DNA of 6,490 bases from Corallococcus sp. CAG:1435 (GCA_000433775.1 HF998499.1:114248-120737); one strand, 5' to 3'. Counted from the first letter of the stretch, positions 1-5,871 are shown. Notes: generated from the letters alone by a model not told the origin. A program made the numbers and translations.

Positions 1-423
1 TTTTGCCAATGGTTTTGTAGTGTCGGCAATTTTGCAGTAAATGTGAATTTGCAACTTTTCTAAACACATGTTTACTGCCGCTGTGGTATGGTTCAAACCT
101 GCATGCAACTGTCAAACGGCATTGCGATATTTACTCGGATACCTGCGTTGCAATTTTTTTGCGTTTTGTGTGAAATTTTGCAAGAAACAACACGCTTTTT
201 CACATTCTCAAAAAATTGTTTTTGTGTCGCAATTCAAAAAAAACGTTTGTTTTGTGTTTTGCGGTTTGTCAGGCAAACGTGCACAACAGTTTGCGTTAGG
301 TTGCCCTTTGCATTGTGTTTTGCGTAAAATCTTGCAATCGGAAAAATATCTGTTGGTAATTTCTTGCGGGCAAAAATGCGTTTAAAAAAGCGTCGGTTTC
401 AGGTATTTTTTCGCTGTTTTTGC
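1..423. other. Upstream region without a convincing gene
   Basis: No supported gene lies here. The + strand is T-rich with many TTTTGC/TTTTGTG words, like the other gaps in this window. A frame open from 68 to 385 has no ribosome binding site before its ATG and encodes a Cys- and Phe-rich sequence with no recognisable domain, which is typical of translated spacer. One weak terminator-like structure is visible: GCGTTTTGT (161-169) pairs with ACAACACGC (187-195) with one mismatch and is followed by TTTTT (196-200). It could end transcription from a gene left of the window, but the loop is long (17 nt) and the stem is imperfect. Confidence 0.6.
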
Positions 424-452
424 TTGACAATTTTTTATGTATAAGATAAAAT
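424..452 (+). promoter_or_regulatory. Sigma-A type promoter of the ylxM-ffh block
   Basis: A perfect -35 box TTGACA (424-429) is separated by exactly 17 bp from TAAAAT (447-452), one base off the consensus -10. Transcription would start near 458-460, giving a leader of about 40 nt before the ylxM ATG. This is by far the best promoter match I see in the window, in keeping with expected strong expression of ffh and rpsP. Confidence 0.85.
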
Positions 453-458
453 GCCAAA

Positions 459-480
459 TGTAAAGTAATTTTGCTTTACA
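459..480. promoter_or_regulatory. 7-bp dyad at the predicted transcription start
   Basis: TGTAAAG (459-465) and CTTTACA (474-480) form a perfect inverted repeat around an 8-base centre. It begins about where transcription should start, 6 bp past the -10 box, so it could be an operator for a dimeric repressor. Alternatively it is a small hairpin at the 5' end of the mRNA that protects it from decay. No regulator gene lies next to it. The repeat is seen directly; the function is inference. Confidence 0.4.
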
Positions 481-500
481 AAACTGTTTCGAGGTGAAAG

Positions 501-806
501 ATGGCTCTGTCCAAACTGCAACTTTCGCAGTTGCTTTCCACCTACGGTGCAATGCTCACCCAAAAGCAACGGGACATTGTTGCAATGTATTGCGATTGCG
601 ACTGCACCTTGTCGGAAGTGGCAAGCGAGCAGGGAATCTCTCGTCAGGCTGTGAGGGACACCGTTGTCAAGGCGGAAAAAACGCTCACTACGTTGGAAAA
701 CGAGTTGCACATTGCGCAGTTGGCAAGGGATTTGCTTGTCGCCGTAGAGGAAGAAAACTACGCACGGGTAACGCAAATAGCCAAAAAATTTGTAGGAAAG
801 GAGTAA
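501..806 (+). CDS. ylxM: YlxM family SRP-associated helix-turn-helix protein
   Basis: This 101-residue protein belongs to the YlxM/UPF0122 family, which in Bacillota is encoded directly before ffh and is thought to modulate the signal recognition particle. It resembles the sigma-factor region 4 helix-turn-helix. The segment LTQKQRDIV (19-27) begins the DNA-binding-like domain. LSEVASEQGISRQAV (37-51) is the HTH core and matches the family's SLxEIAEExxVSRQAV pattern. The C-terminal third is helical and charged. The ATG has a good site, GAGGTGA (491-497). The stop lies 7 nt before the ffh start, so the two are co-transcribed. An unusual CxCxC (C31, C33, C35) precedes the HTH where relatives such as B. 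subtilis YlxM have Tyr and acidic residues. Family assignment is firm; the role in SRP function is known only in part. Confidence 0.93.
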   Translation: MALSKLQLSQLLSTYGAMLTQKQRDIVAMYCDCDCTLSEVASEQGISRQAVRDTVVKAEKTLTTLENELHIAQLARDLLVAVEEENYARVTQIAKKFVGKE

Positions 807-813
807 AACGCCG

Positions 814-2124
814 ATGGCTGCATTTCAAAATTTGACAGACAGGTTAAATCACGTGTTTTCCAAATTGAGAAACCGTGGTGCACTGACTGAATTGGAAATA
901 AAACAGGCAATGCGTGAAGTGCGTGTTGCATTGTTGGAAGCCGACGTCAACTTCACCGTTGCAAAGGATTTTATTGCAAGCGTAACGGAAAAGGCGGTGG
1001 GCGAAGAGATACTCAAAAGTCTGACGCCCGGTCAGCAGGTAATAAAAATCGTCAACGAGCAACTCATCCAACTGCTTGGTTCTACGCAAAGCAAACTTGG
1101 CGTTTCGCCCAAACTGCCCACAATCATTATGATGTGCGGTTTGCAGGGCGCAGGCAAAACGACAATGTGCGGAAAGTTGGCGTTGTACTTGCAAAAGCAG
1201 GGCAAAAAAGTGCTGTTGTGCGCCGACGACGTGTACCGTCCCGCAGCAATCAAGCAGTTGCAGATTGTGGCGGAAAAGGTGAAAGCGGGCTTTTTTGAAA
1301 TGGGACAGGGCAACCCCGTCAAGATTGCGGAAAATGCCGTTAAATTTGCCGAAAAGAACGGTTTTGACACGGTCATCATCGACACAGCGGGACGTTTGCA
1401 CATCAACGAAGAACTGATGGAGGAATTGAAGTCCGTCAAAAAAGCCGTAAACGTGTACGAAACGCTGTTGGTGGTGGATTCCATGACGGGTCAGGACGCA
1501 GTAACGGTGGCAAAAACCTTCGACGAACAGTTGGACATCACCGGCGTCATCATGACCAAATTGGACGGCGACACCCGTGGCGGTGCGACGCTTTCCATCA
1601 AGGCTGTTACGGGAAAACCCATCAAGTTTTGCGGAACGGGGGAAAAGCCGGAAGATCTGGAACCTTTTTACCCCGACAGGATGGCGTCCCGAATACTCGG
1701 CATGGGGGATGTGCTTACGCTCATCGAACGTGCGCAAACGGCAATAGACGAAGAGCAGGCGTTGAAAATGGCAAAAAAGATGAAAGACGCTTCCTTCGAC
1801 CTCAACGACTTTTTGCAACAGATGGAACAGGTTTCCAAAATGGGCGACATAAACGACCTTGTGGGTATGTTTCCTGGCGCAGGCAAGTTGAAACTCGGCG
1901 ACAAAAAGATAAATGAAAAAGAGTTGGCAAAAAACAAGGCGATTATTCTTTCCATGACCAAGGAAGAACGCTCCAACCCAAAAATTCTCAACTATTCACG
2001 ACGCAAACGCATTGCTCAAGGCTCAGGCACGCAGGTGCAGGATGTAAACAGACTCATCAAGCAGTTTGAACAGTCAAGGGATTTGATGAAAAAGATGGTC
2101 AAATCCAAGCGTTTGCCTTTCTAG
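814..2124 (+). CDS. ffh: Signal recognition particle protein Ffh (SRP54 GTPase)
   Basis: Ffh binds 4.5S/scRNA, recognises hydrophobic signal sequences emerging from the ribosome, and docks with FtsY at the membrane through paired GTPase domains. All landmarks are present in 436 residues. The helical N domain carries ALLEADV (39-45). The G domain has the P-loop GLQGAGKTT (109-117), the SRP-specific insertion motif DDVYRPAA (138-145), DTAGR (190-194), TKLDGD (248-253) and GTGEK (274-278). The methionine-rich M domain (about 296-436) ends with the RNA-binding signature SRRKRIAQGSGT (395-406). The protein stops soon after, slightly shorter than many homologues, with no long Met-rich tail. AAGGAG (798-803) sits 10 nt before the ATG. 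Neither ftsY nor the SRP RNA gene is in the window. Confidence 0.98.
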   Translation: MAAFQNLTDRLNHVFSKLRNRGALTELEIKQAMREVRVALLEADVNFTVAKDFIASVTEKAVGEEILKSLTPGQQVIKIVNEQLIQLLGSTQSKLGVSPKLPTIIMMCGLQGAGKTTMCGKLALYLQKQGKKVLLCADDVYRPAAIKQLQIVAEKVKAGFFEMGQGNPVKIAENAVKFAEKNGFDTVIIDTAGRLHINEELMEELKSVKKAVNVYETLLVVDSMTGQDAVTVAKTFDEQLDITGVIMTKLDGDTRGGATLSIKAVTGKPIKFCGTGEKPEDLEPFYPDRMASRILGMGDVLTLIERAQTAIDEEQALKMAKKMKDASFDLNDFLQQMEQVSKMGDINDLVGMFPGAGKLKLGDKKINEKELAKNKAIILSMTKEERSNPKILNYSRRKRIAQGSGTQVQDVNRLIKQFEQSRDLMKKMVKSKRLPF

Positions 2125-2132
2125 CAACAATT

Positions 2133-2148
2133 CTTTTGTAAACAAAAG
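2133..2148 (+). other. Small hairpin between ffh and rpsP
   Basis: CTTTTG (2133-2138) and CAAAAG (2143-2148) form a 6-bp stem with a TAAA loop. CAAC (2125-2128) and GTTG (2149-2152) can extend it across a 4-base bulge. No T-run follows, so it is not an intrinsic terminator. It could be an mRNA processing or stability element that lets rpsP differ in level from ffh, or chance in an A/T-rich gap. Confidence 0.3.
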
Positions 2149-2182
2149 GTTGAAATATCAAAACAACAAAACAAAAAACTTT

Positions 2183-2187
2183 GGAGG
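2183..2187 (+). promoter_or_regulatory. Ribosome binding site that fixes the rpsP start
   Basis: GGAGG lies 8 nt before the ATG at 2196. An in-frame TTG at 2181 would lengthen the protein by five residues but overlaps this site and has no site of its own. The ATG also gives the conserved bS16 beginning MAVKMRL, so 2196 is the start. Confidence 0.85.
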
Positions 2188-2195
2188 AAACAAAA

Positions 2196-2450
2196 ATGGC
2201 AGTAAAAATGAGATTGACAAGAATGGGCGACAAGAAAAGTCCCTTCTACCGTGTAGTGGTAATCGATTCCCACAAGGCTCGTGACGGACAGTACGTTGAC
2301 TTGGTAGGAACCTACAACCCCGTAAACGAAGAACTCAACATCGATGCGGAAAAGGCAAAGAAGTGGATTGCATGCGGCGTACAGCCCACCGAAACGGTAC
2401 GCACATTGCTTGTTCGCACCAACGTGTTGGAAGCAAAAAAGACGAAGTAG
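2196..2450 (+). CDS. rpsP: 30S ribosomal protein bS16
   Basis: This 84-residue protein is bS16, which binds the 5' domain of 16S rRNA and is needed early in 30S assembly. The N-terminal stretch VKMRLTRMGDKKSPFYRVVV (3-22) is the classic family signature, followed by DSHKARDG (24-31), VGTYNP (37-42) and a C-terminal helical segment in which W57 sits within KAKKW. The length is normal for Bacillota. The gene follows ffh after a 71-nt gap with a strong GGAGG site, and khpA begins 12 nt after its stop, so it belongs to the ylxM-ffh-rpsP-khpA transcription unit. No independent promoter is obvious in the gap. Confidence 0.98.
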   Translation: MAVKMRLTRMGDKKSPFYRVVVIDSHKARDGQYVDLVGTYNPVNEELNIDAEKAKKWIACGVQPTETVRTLLVRTNVLEAKKTK

Positions 2451-2462
2451 CAGGTTACAAAA

Positions 2463-2693
2463 ATGGTTGAACTGGTAAAATACATCGTAGATCAACTTGT
2501 GGACGACAAATCTGCCGTCAACATCACCACGGAAGAAAACGACGGCGTGGAAACGATAACCATCAACGTTGCCGAGGGCGACATCGGCAAGGTAATCGGC
2601 AAACAGGGTAAAATTGCCATGTCCATCCGCACACTTGCCAAGGCAGTGGGCATCAAGGAAGGCAAAAGGTACAACATCGAAATCGCCGACTGA
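2463..2693 (+). CDS. khpA: KH-domain RNA-binding protein KhpA
   Basis: A 76-residue single KH-domain protein of the KhpA (YlqC/UPF0109) family. Homologues bind RNA as homodimers or with KhpB and influence cell elongation, division and small-RNA-dependent regulation in Gram-positive bacteria. The RNA-gripping loop is IGKVIGKQGKIA (41-52), with the GxxG core GKQG at 46-49. It is flanked by the expected strands TITINV (31-36) and YNIEI (70-74). Length and the position after rpsP are both typical. The ribosome site is weak (AGGT at 2452-2455, about 8 nt before the ATG), so translation may rely on coupling with rpsP 12 nt upstream. A terminator starts 4 nt after the stop. Confidence 0.95.
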   Translation: MVELVKYIVDQLVDDKSAVNITTEENDGVETITINVAEGDIGKVIGKQGKIAMSIRTLAKAVGIKEGKRYNIEIAD

Positions 2694-2696
2694 TTT

Positions 2697-2732
2697 ATTG
2701 CCACAAGTGTGCTTGCTTGTGGCAATTTTTTT
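2697..2732 (+). terminator. Strong intrinsic terminator after khpA
   Basis: ATTGCCACAAG (2697-2707) pairs perfectly with CTTGTGGCAAT (2716-2726), giving an 11-bp stem and 8-nt loop, followed without a gap by seven T residues (2726-2732). This is a textbook rho-independent terminator and should separate the ylxM-khpA unit from rimM and the genes after it. Confidence 0.93.
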
Positions 2733-2762
2733 ACATGTCGTGCAGGCAATGCTGTTTGTAAG

Positions 2763-2872
2763 GCAAGCCTCGTGAATTGCGCCGTGAAATTTTGATTTTT
2801 ACATCAGGAAACGTCAGGAAAAGTTGCAATCCGAAGGCGTTACGAACTTTGCCTTTCAAACACAAAAAGGTT
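2763..2872. repeat. Direct repeat, copy 1 (~110 bp)
   Basis: This copy runs from GCAAGCCTCGTGAA to AAAAAGGTT and matches 2988-3096 in the same orientation with about nine to ten differences, half of them single-base indels, so roughly 90% identity by eye. The scattered indels argue that it does not encode protein. Inside, AAGGCG (2834-2839) can pair with TGCCTT (2850-2855) through one G-U wobble to form a small hairpin. Confidence 0.9.
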
Positions 2873-2987
2873 TTTTCACGGCAGGCAAAACGAAAACTTG
2901 CCCGTGTAAAGGAAATACGGTTTTTGCGAGCAAACAAAAGGCTGGTTAACGGTTTTTGAAACGAAGTTGCATTCTTACAAAACCGTC

Positions 2988-3096
2988 GCAAGCCTCGTGA
3001 ATTTGCGCCGTGAAATTTGATTTTTACATCAGGAAACGTCAGTAAAGTTGCAATCCGAAGGCATTACAAATTTGCCTTTCAGACACAACAAAGGTT
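2988..3096. repeat. Direct repeat, copy 2 (~109 bp)
   Basis: Second copy of the unit at 2763-2872, with a start-to-start spacing of 225 bp. It ends only 23 bp before the rimM ATG. The internal hairpin is kept: AAGGCA (3058-3063) pairs perfectly with TGCCTT (3073-3078), where copy 1 has a G-U pair at the same point. The copy may belong to an interspersed intergenic repeat family, or be a local duplication carrying the rimM leader or promoter. The sequence alone cannot decide. Confidence 0.9.
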
Positions 3097-3119
3097 ACAC
3101 ATTTTTGCGGAACACAACA

Positions 3120-3623
3120 ATGAAAATTAAGGTAGGAAAAGTGCTTAAAGCACAGGGAATAAAGGGTGAAGTCAAGGCGGCGTGTCTGTTGGACAACGCC
3201 GAAATGCTCAAACACGTCAAGCAAATGTACTTCAACAACAAGCCTTACAACGTCAGAAAACTGCGTTGCGACGGAGGCTTTTTCTTCGTGCAGTTTGAAG
3301 AAGTAACGGACAGAAACGCAGCGGAAAACCTGCGTGGTTGGGACATTTTGTGCAAAAAAAGCGATTTGCACCTTGACACGGGCAGGTTTTTCGTGGAAGA
3401 CGTCGTCGGTTGCCGTGTAACGTTGGAGGACGGCACGCTTGTCGGGGAAGTTTGCGATGTGTTGCAGTACGGAGCGGCGGACGTCTACGTCTGCAAAAAC
3501 GGCGACAAAGAGGTTTCCTTTCCCTTTTTGAAAGATTTGGTGCTTTCGGTAAACACCGATAGCAAAAGCATAGTGCTTTTTGCAAAAAGATTTGAAGAGG
3601 TGGCTGTTTACAATGAAGATTGA
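3120..3623 (+). CDS. rimM: 16S rRNA processing / 30S maturation protein RimM
   Basis: RimM helps the 3' (head) domain of 16S rRNA fold and binds uS19 during 30S maturation. The 167-residue protein has the N-terminal barrel with IKVGKVLKAQGIKGEVK (3-19), the most conserved family motif. The C-terminal PRC-barrel begins at FFVEDVVGCRV (90-100) and includes GEVCDVLQYGAADVYV (109-124) and the SFPF turn (133-136). The ATG at 3120 is chosen because it directly precedes the conserved motif; a TTG at 3048 in the same frame would add 24 residues encoded by repeat sequence. The ribosome site is poor (only a weak GCGGA at 3107-3111). The last 11 bases overlap trmD, so the two are translated together. 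Confidence 0.95.
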   Translation: MKIKVGKVLKAQGIKGEVKAACLLDNAEMLKHVKQMYFNNKPYNVRKLRCDGGFFFVQFEEVTDRNAAENLRGWDILCKKSDLHLDTGRFFVEDVVGCRVTLEDGTLVGEVCDVLQYGAADVYVCKNGDKEVSFPFLKDLVLSVNTDSKSIVLFAKRFEEVAVYNED

Positions 3624-4287
3624 CGTATTGACGCTTTTTCCGGAAATGTTTGTTGCACTGGACAGTTCCCTCATCGGCAAGGCACGCAAGAAAGGTCTGT
3701 TTGAACTCAACTGCCACAACATCAGGGACTATTCCGCCGACAAACACAAACGTTGCGACGACGCACCCTTCGGAGGCGGTGCAGGCATGGTAATGATGCC
3801 GCAGCCCATTCACGATTGTATAACCGCCGTCGACCCTTTGCACACGGCAAAAAGAATCTATCTTTCGCCAAGGGGAAAGGTTCTCACACAGCAACTTGTA
3901 AGGCAACTTGCGCAGGAACAACACCTTTTGCTGTTGTGCGGACACTACGAAGGGGTGGATCAGCGTGTGCTGGACATGGACATCGACATGGAACTTTCCG
4001 TCGGCGACTACGTGCTGTCAGGTGGCGAACTGCCTGCCATGGTAGTGATAGACTGCGTGTTGAGATACATTCCCGACGTTTTGGGAAACAGCGAAAGCAC
4101 CGTGGAGGAATCTTTTTCGCAACCTCTGTTGGAATATCCGCAGTACACCCGTCCGCAGGAATTTTTGGGCGTACAGGTGCCGGAAGTTTTGGTAAGCGGC
4201 AATCACAAAAACATCGGGGAATGGCGCAAACAGCAGTCTTTGGAACTGACAAGAAAAAACCGTCCCGACCTTTTGGAGGACAAATGA
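3613..4287 (+). CDS. trmD: tRNA (guanine-37-N1)-methyltransferase TrmD
   Basis: TrmD transfers a methyl group from S-adenosylmethionine to N1 of G37 next to the anticodon, preventing +1 frameshifting; it is a dimeric trefoil-knot (SPOUT) enzyme. Seen in order: IDVLTLFPEMF (3-13), FGGGAGMVM (53-61), LSPRG (84-88), the SAM-pocket CGHYEGVDQR (109-118), and the knot motif VGDYVLSGGELPA (130-142). R151 matches the substrate-binding Arg154 of E. coli. YPQYTRP (175-181) and SGNH (195-198) follow. At the position of the catalytic Asp169 of E. coli the sequence has Glu (E166, in EESF). The protein has 224 residues, shorter than most because it ends just after RPDLL. The ATG has GAGGTGG (3597-3603) about 9 nt upstream, inside rimM, and the stop overlaps the rbgA start by four bases. 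Confidence 0.97.
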   Translation: MKIDVLTLFPEMFVALDSSLIGKARKKGLFELNCHNIRDYSADKHKRCDDAPFGGGAGMVMMPQPIHDCITAVDPLHTAKRIYLSPRGKVLTQQLVRQLAQEQHLLLLCGHYEGVDQRVLDMDIDMELSVGDYVLSGGELPAMVVIDCVLRYIPDVLGNSESTVEESFSQPLLEYPQYTRPQEFLGVQVPEVLVSGNHKNIGEWRKQQSLELTRKNRPDLLEDK

Positions 4288-5129
4288 GCATACAGTGGTT
4301 TCCAGGTCATATGACAAAGGCGTTGCGTATGATGCAGGACAACGTGAAAATTGTGGATGCAATAGGCTATGTGCTGGACGCACGGGCGCCCGCCGCCTGC
4401 TTTAATCCCAGTTTCGAAAAAATAGTGGGCAACAAGCCTTGTGTGTTTATTCTAAACAAGTGCGACCTTGCCGACAACGCCAAGGTTGACAAGTGGTGTG
4501 CCTACCTCAAACAAATGGGCAACAAGGTGGTTAAGGTTACCGCTACGGCTTCGGCGGAAGCGGGAAAAATAACCTCCGCCTTTGAAGAAATAACCCTTCC
4601 ACTCAGGGAAAAACAGCGTCAGAAAGGCGTTTTCAAGCCTGTGAGATGTCTTATTCTGGGCGTACCCAACTGCGGAAAATCAACCATAATAAACTGTCTG
4701 TCGGGCAGAAAAACGGTAATAACGGGGGATAAACCGGGTGTTACCAAGGGCAAACAGTGGGTAAGGCTGAAAACGGGGTTGGAATTGTTGGACACTCCAG
4801 GTACGCTGTGGCCCAAGTTTGACGAGGAAAAACTTGCCTACGAACTGTGTTTCGTGGGCAGTATCAAAGACGACGTGGTGGATTTGACGGACGTTGCATT
4901 GCACCTGATAGGCCAACTTGCGCAACTTTATCCGCAAAACCTCTTCGATAGGTACAAAATTGAAACCCAAGGCAAAACGCCGCAGGAAATTTTCGACGCA
5001 ATTGCCCAAAAGCGAGGATTTTTGTTGCGTGGCGGAGAAATAGACGTGGAGCGTTGCTCGAAAGCCGTGTTGGACGACTTCCGCAAGGGCAAAATGGGAA
5101 AAATAACCCTCGATTTGCCCAATGAGTAG
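4284..5129 (+). CDS. rbgA: Ribosome biogenesis GTPase RbgA (YlqF)
   Basis: RbgA is a circularly permuted GTPase needed for late assembly of the 50S subunit in Bacillota. The permuted order is clear in this 281-residue protein: FPGHM (6-10) at the N-terminus, G4 NKCD (58-61), then G1 GVPNCGKST (126-134), G2 PGVTKG (151-156) and G3 DTPG (170-173). The C-terminal ANTAR-like helical domain (about 200-281) includes RGFLLRGGEIDVERCSKAVL (244-263). The ATG overlaps the trmD stop as ATGA, with GGAGG (4275-4279) 4 nt upstream. An open frame extends upstream to 3753 but is only a shadow of trmD. In most Bacillota rplS lies between trmD and rbgA; here it is absent. Confidence 0.97.
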   Translation: MSIQWFPGHMTKALRMMQDNVKIVDAIGYVLDARAPAACFNPSFEKIVGNKPCVFILNKCDLADNAKVDKWCAYLKQMGNKVVKVTATASAEAGKITSAFEEITLPLREKQRQKGVFKPVRCLILGVPNCGKSTIINCLSGRKTVITGDKPGVTKGKQWVRLKTGLELLDTPGTLWPKFDEEKLAYELCFVGSIKDDVVDLTDVALHLIGQLAQLYPQNLFDRYKIETQGKTPQEIFDAIAQKRGFLLRGGEIDVERCSKAVLDDFRKGKMGKITLDLPNE

Positions 5130-5135
5130 CGTCGC

Positions 5136-5159
5136 CGACGATTTTTCGGAAAATTGTCG
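5136..5159 (+). other. Hairpin after rbgA
   Basis: CGACGATTTT (5136-5145) and AAAATTGTCG (5150-5159) form a 10-bp stem (one G-U pair) with a TCGG loop. It starts 6 nt after the rbgA stop. No T-run follows, so it is unlikely to terminate efficiently; protection of the upstream mRNA 3' end or a processing site is more likely. No convincing promoter is seen between here and rnhB. Confidence 0.45.
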
Positions 5160-5250
5160 TTGAAAATTTGTGCCGTTTTGAAATGTGAATTTTTGCGTCG
5201 GTGCGTTGAGTTTGCGAAAGTTTCTGCAAAAAAGTGCCGATATTGCACGG

Positions 5251-5265
5251 GTACGCAGTGCGTAC
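5251..5265. promoter_or_regulatory. Perfect palindrome touching the rnhB ribosome site
   Basis: GTACGCA (5251-5257) and TGCGTAC (5259-5265) form a perfect 7-bp inverted repeat around a single central base. It ends directly before the AAAGGAAG site of rnhB. As DNA it looks like a compact operator. As RNA it could fold into a 5-6 bp hairpin next to the ribosome site. Function is inference; the symmetry is exact. Confidence 0.4.
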
Positions 5266-5273
5266 AAAGGAAG
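5266..5273 (+). promoter_or_regulatory. Ribosome binding site that fixes the rnhB start
   Basis: AAAGGAAG ends 4 nt before the ATG at 5278. A GTG at 5185 in the same frame would add 31 residues, but it lacks a ribosome site and the extra residues do not resemble RNase HII. Confidence 0.8.
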
Positions 5274-5277
5274 AAAA

Positions 5278-5871
5278 ATGTTTGAATACGAAAAACAATC
5301 GCTGTCTGCAGGGTACAGATACATTGCAGGCATTGACGAAGCGGGACGTGGACCCCTTGCGGGACCCGTTGTTGTCGCCGGCGTGATAATGCCCCTGGAC
5401 TGCGACATGATAGAGGGCGTCAACGACAGCAAAAAACTTTCCGCCAAAAAACGGGATTTGCTGTACGACAAAATTTTGTCAACGGCAAAGGAAGTGCAGG
5501 TAGCGGTAATTTCCAATGAGGAAATAGACGAAATCAACATTCTCAACGCCACCAAAAAAGGAATGTTGCAGTGCATAGATGGTTTCAGGCAGGTGGACAA
5601 GGTGCTGGTGGACGCAGTGGTGTTAAACAGCAAAGTTCCCACCCTTGCCATTGTGCACGGAGATGCGCTTTCGTACAGTATTGCTGCGGCAAGCATTGTG
5701 GCAAAGGTAACGAGGGACAGAATAATGACGGAAATGGACAAATTGTATCCGCAGTACCTTTTTGCACAGCACAAAGGATACGGCACCGCCAAACATATTC
5801 AGTTGCTCAAACAGTACGGTCCTTGCCCCATACACCGCAAGACCTTCATTAAACACTTTGTAGAAATATGA
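5278..5871 (+). CDS. rnhB: Ribonuclease HII
   Basis: RNase HII cuts the RNA strand of RNA-DNA hybrids and starts ribonucleotide excision repair by nicking 5' of single ribonucleotides in DNA. The 197-residue protein carries the signature AGIDEAGRGPLAGPVVVAGV (17-36), with catalytic D20 and E21. The other metal-binding acids are D112 (in LVDA) and D129 (in HGD), and IAAASIVAKVTRD (135-147) follows. NDSKKLSAKKR (49-59) and HKGYGT (165-170) are also typical, as is the ending RKTF (187-190). All four catalytic acids are present, so the enzyme should be active. It follows rbgA after 148 bp and overlaps yraN by four bases, the usual arrangement for this pair. Confidence 0.97.
   Translation: MFEYEKQSLSAGYRYIAGIDEAGRGPLAGPVVVAGVIMPLDCDMIEGVNDSKKLSAKKRDLLYDKILSTAKEVQVAVISNEEIDEINILNATKKGMLQCIDGFRQVDKVLVDAVVLNSKVPTLAIVHGDALSYSIAAASIVAKVTRDRIMTEMDKLYPQYLFAQHKGYGTAKHIQLLKQYGPCPIHRKTFIKHFVEI

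Larger units (their letters stand above)
2733..3119. other. 387-bp gap between terminator and rimM
   Basis: The gap holds two copies of a ~110-bp repeat and a 115-bp spacer between them, with no convincing gene. Within the spacer, ACGGTTTT (2949-2956) and AAAACCGT (2979-2986) form an 8-bp inverted repeat around a 22-base loop just before repeat copy 2. I found no -35/-10 pair near consensus, although a promoter for rimM is expected here given the terminator upstream. Short open frames reach into the repeats, including one upstream of and in frame with rimM from a TTG at 3048; they look accidental. Confidence 0.6.

Noticed and set aside
43..60. Short words shared with the 110-bp repeat (GTGAATTTGC; TTGCAACTTTTC)
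   Set aside because: One matches in direct and the other in inverted orientation, so they are not a collinear third copy; chance in biased spacer is enough.
84..110. GGTTCAAACC resembling a tRNA T-arm
   Set aside because: No matching acceptor, D or anticodon stems are found around it, and its flanks do not form the 5-bp T stem.
68..385. 105-codon + strand frame
   Set aside because: It has no ribosome binding site, a Cys/Phe-rich product without domain features, and the composition of the other noncoding gaps.
844..1818. 324-codon minus-strand frame
   Set aside because: It lies wholly antisense to ffh, whose motifs are unmistakable; the product is Cys/His/Phe-rich and unlike a protein.
2777..2959. 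60-codon + strand frame in the repeat region
   Set aside because: It starts inside repeat copy 1, and the second copy carries indels that break the frame. No recognised family.
3753..4283. Upstream extension of the rbgA frame
   Set aside because: It overlaps trmD in another frame and encodes an Arg/His-rich sequence. RbgA proteins start at the FPGHM region, which the ATG at 4284 supplies.
4680..5792. 370-codon minus-strand frame
   Set aside because: It runs antisense across rbgA, the gap and rnhB. Both genes are certain and the frame shows no family features.
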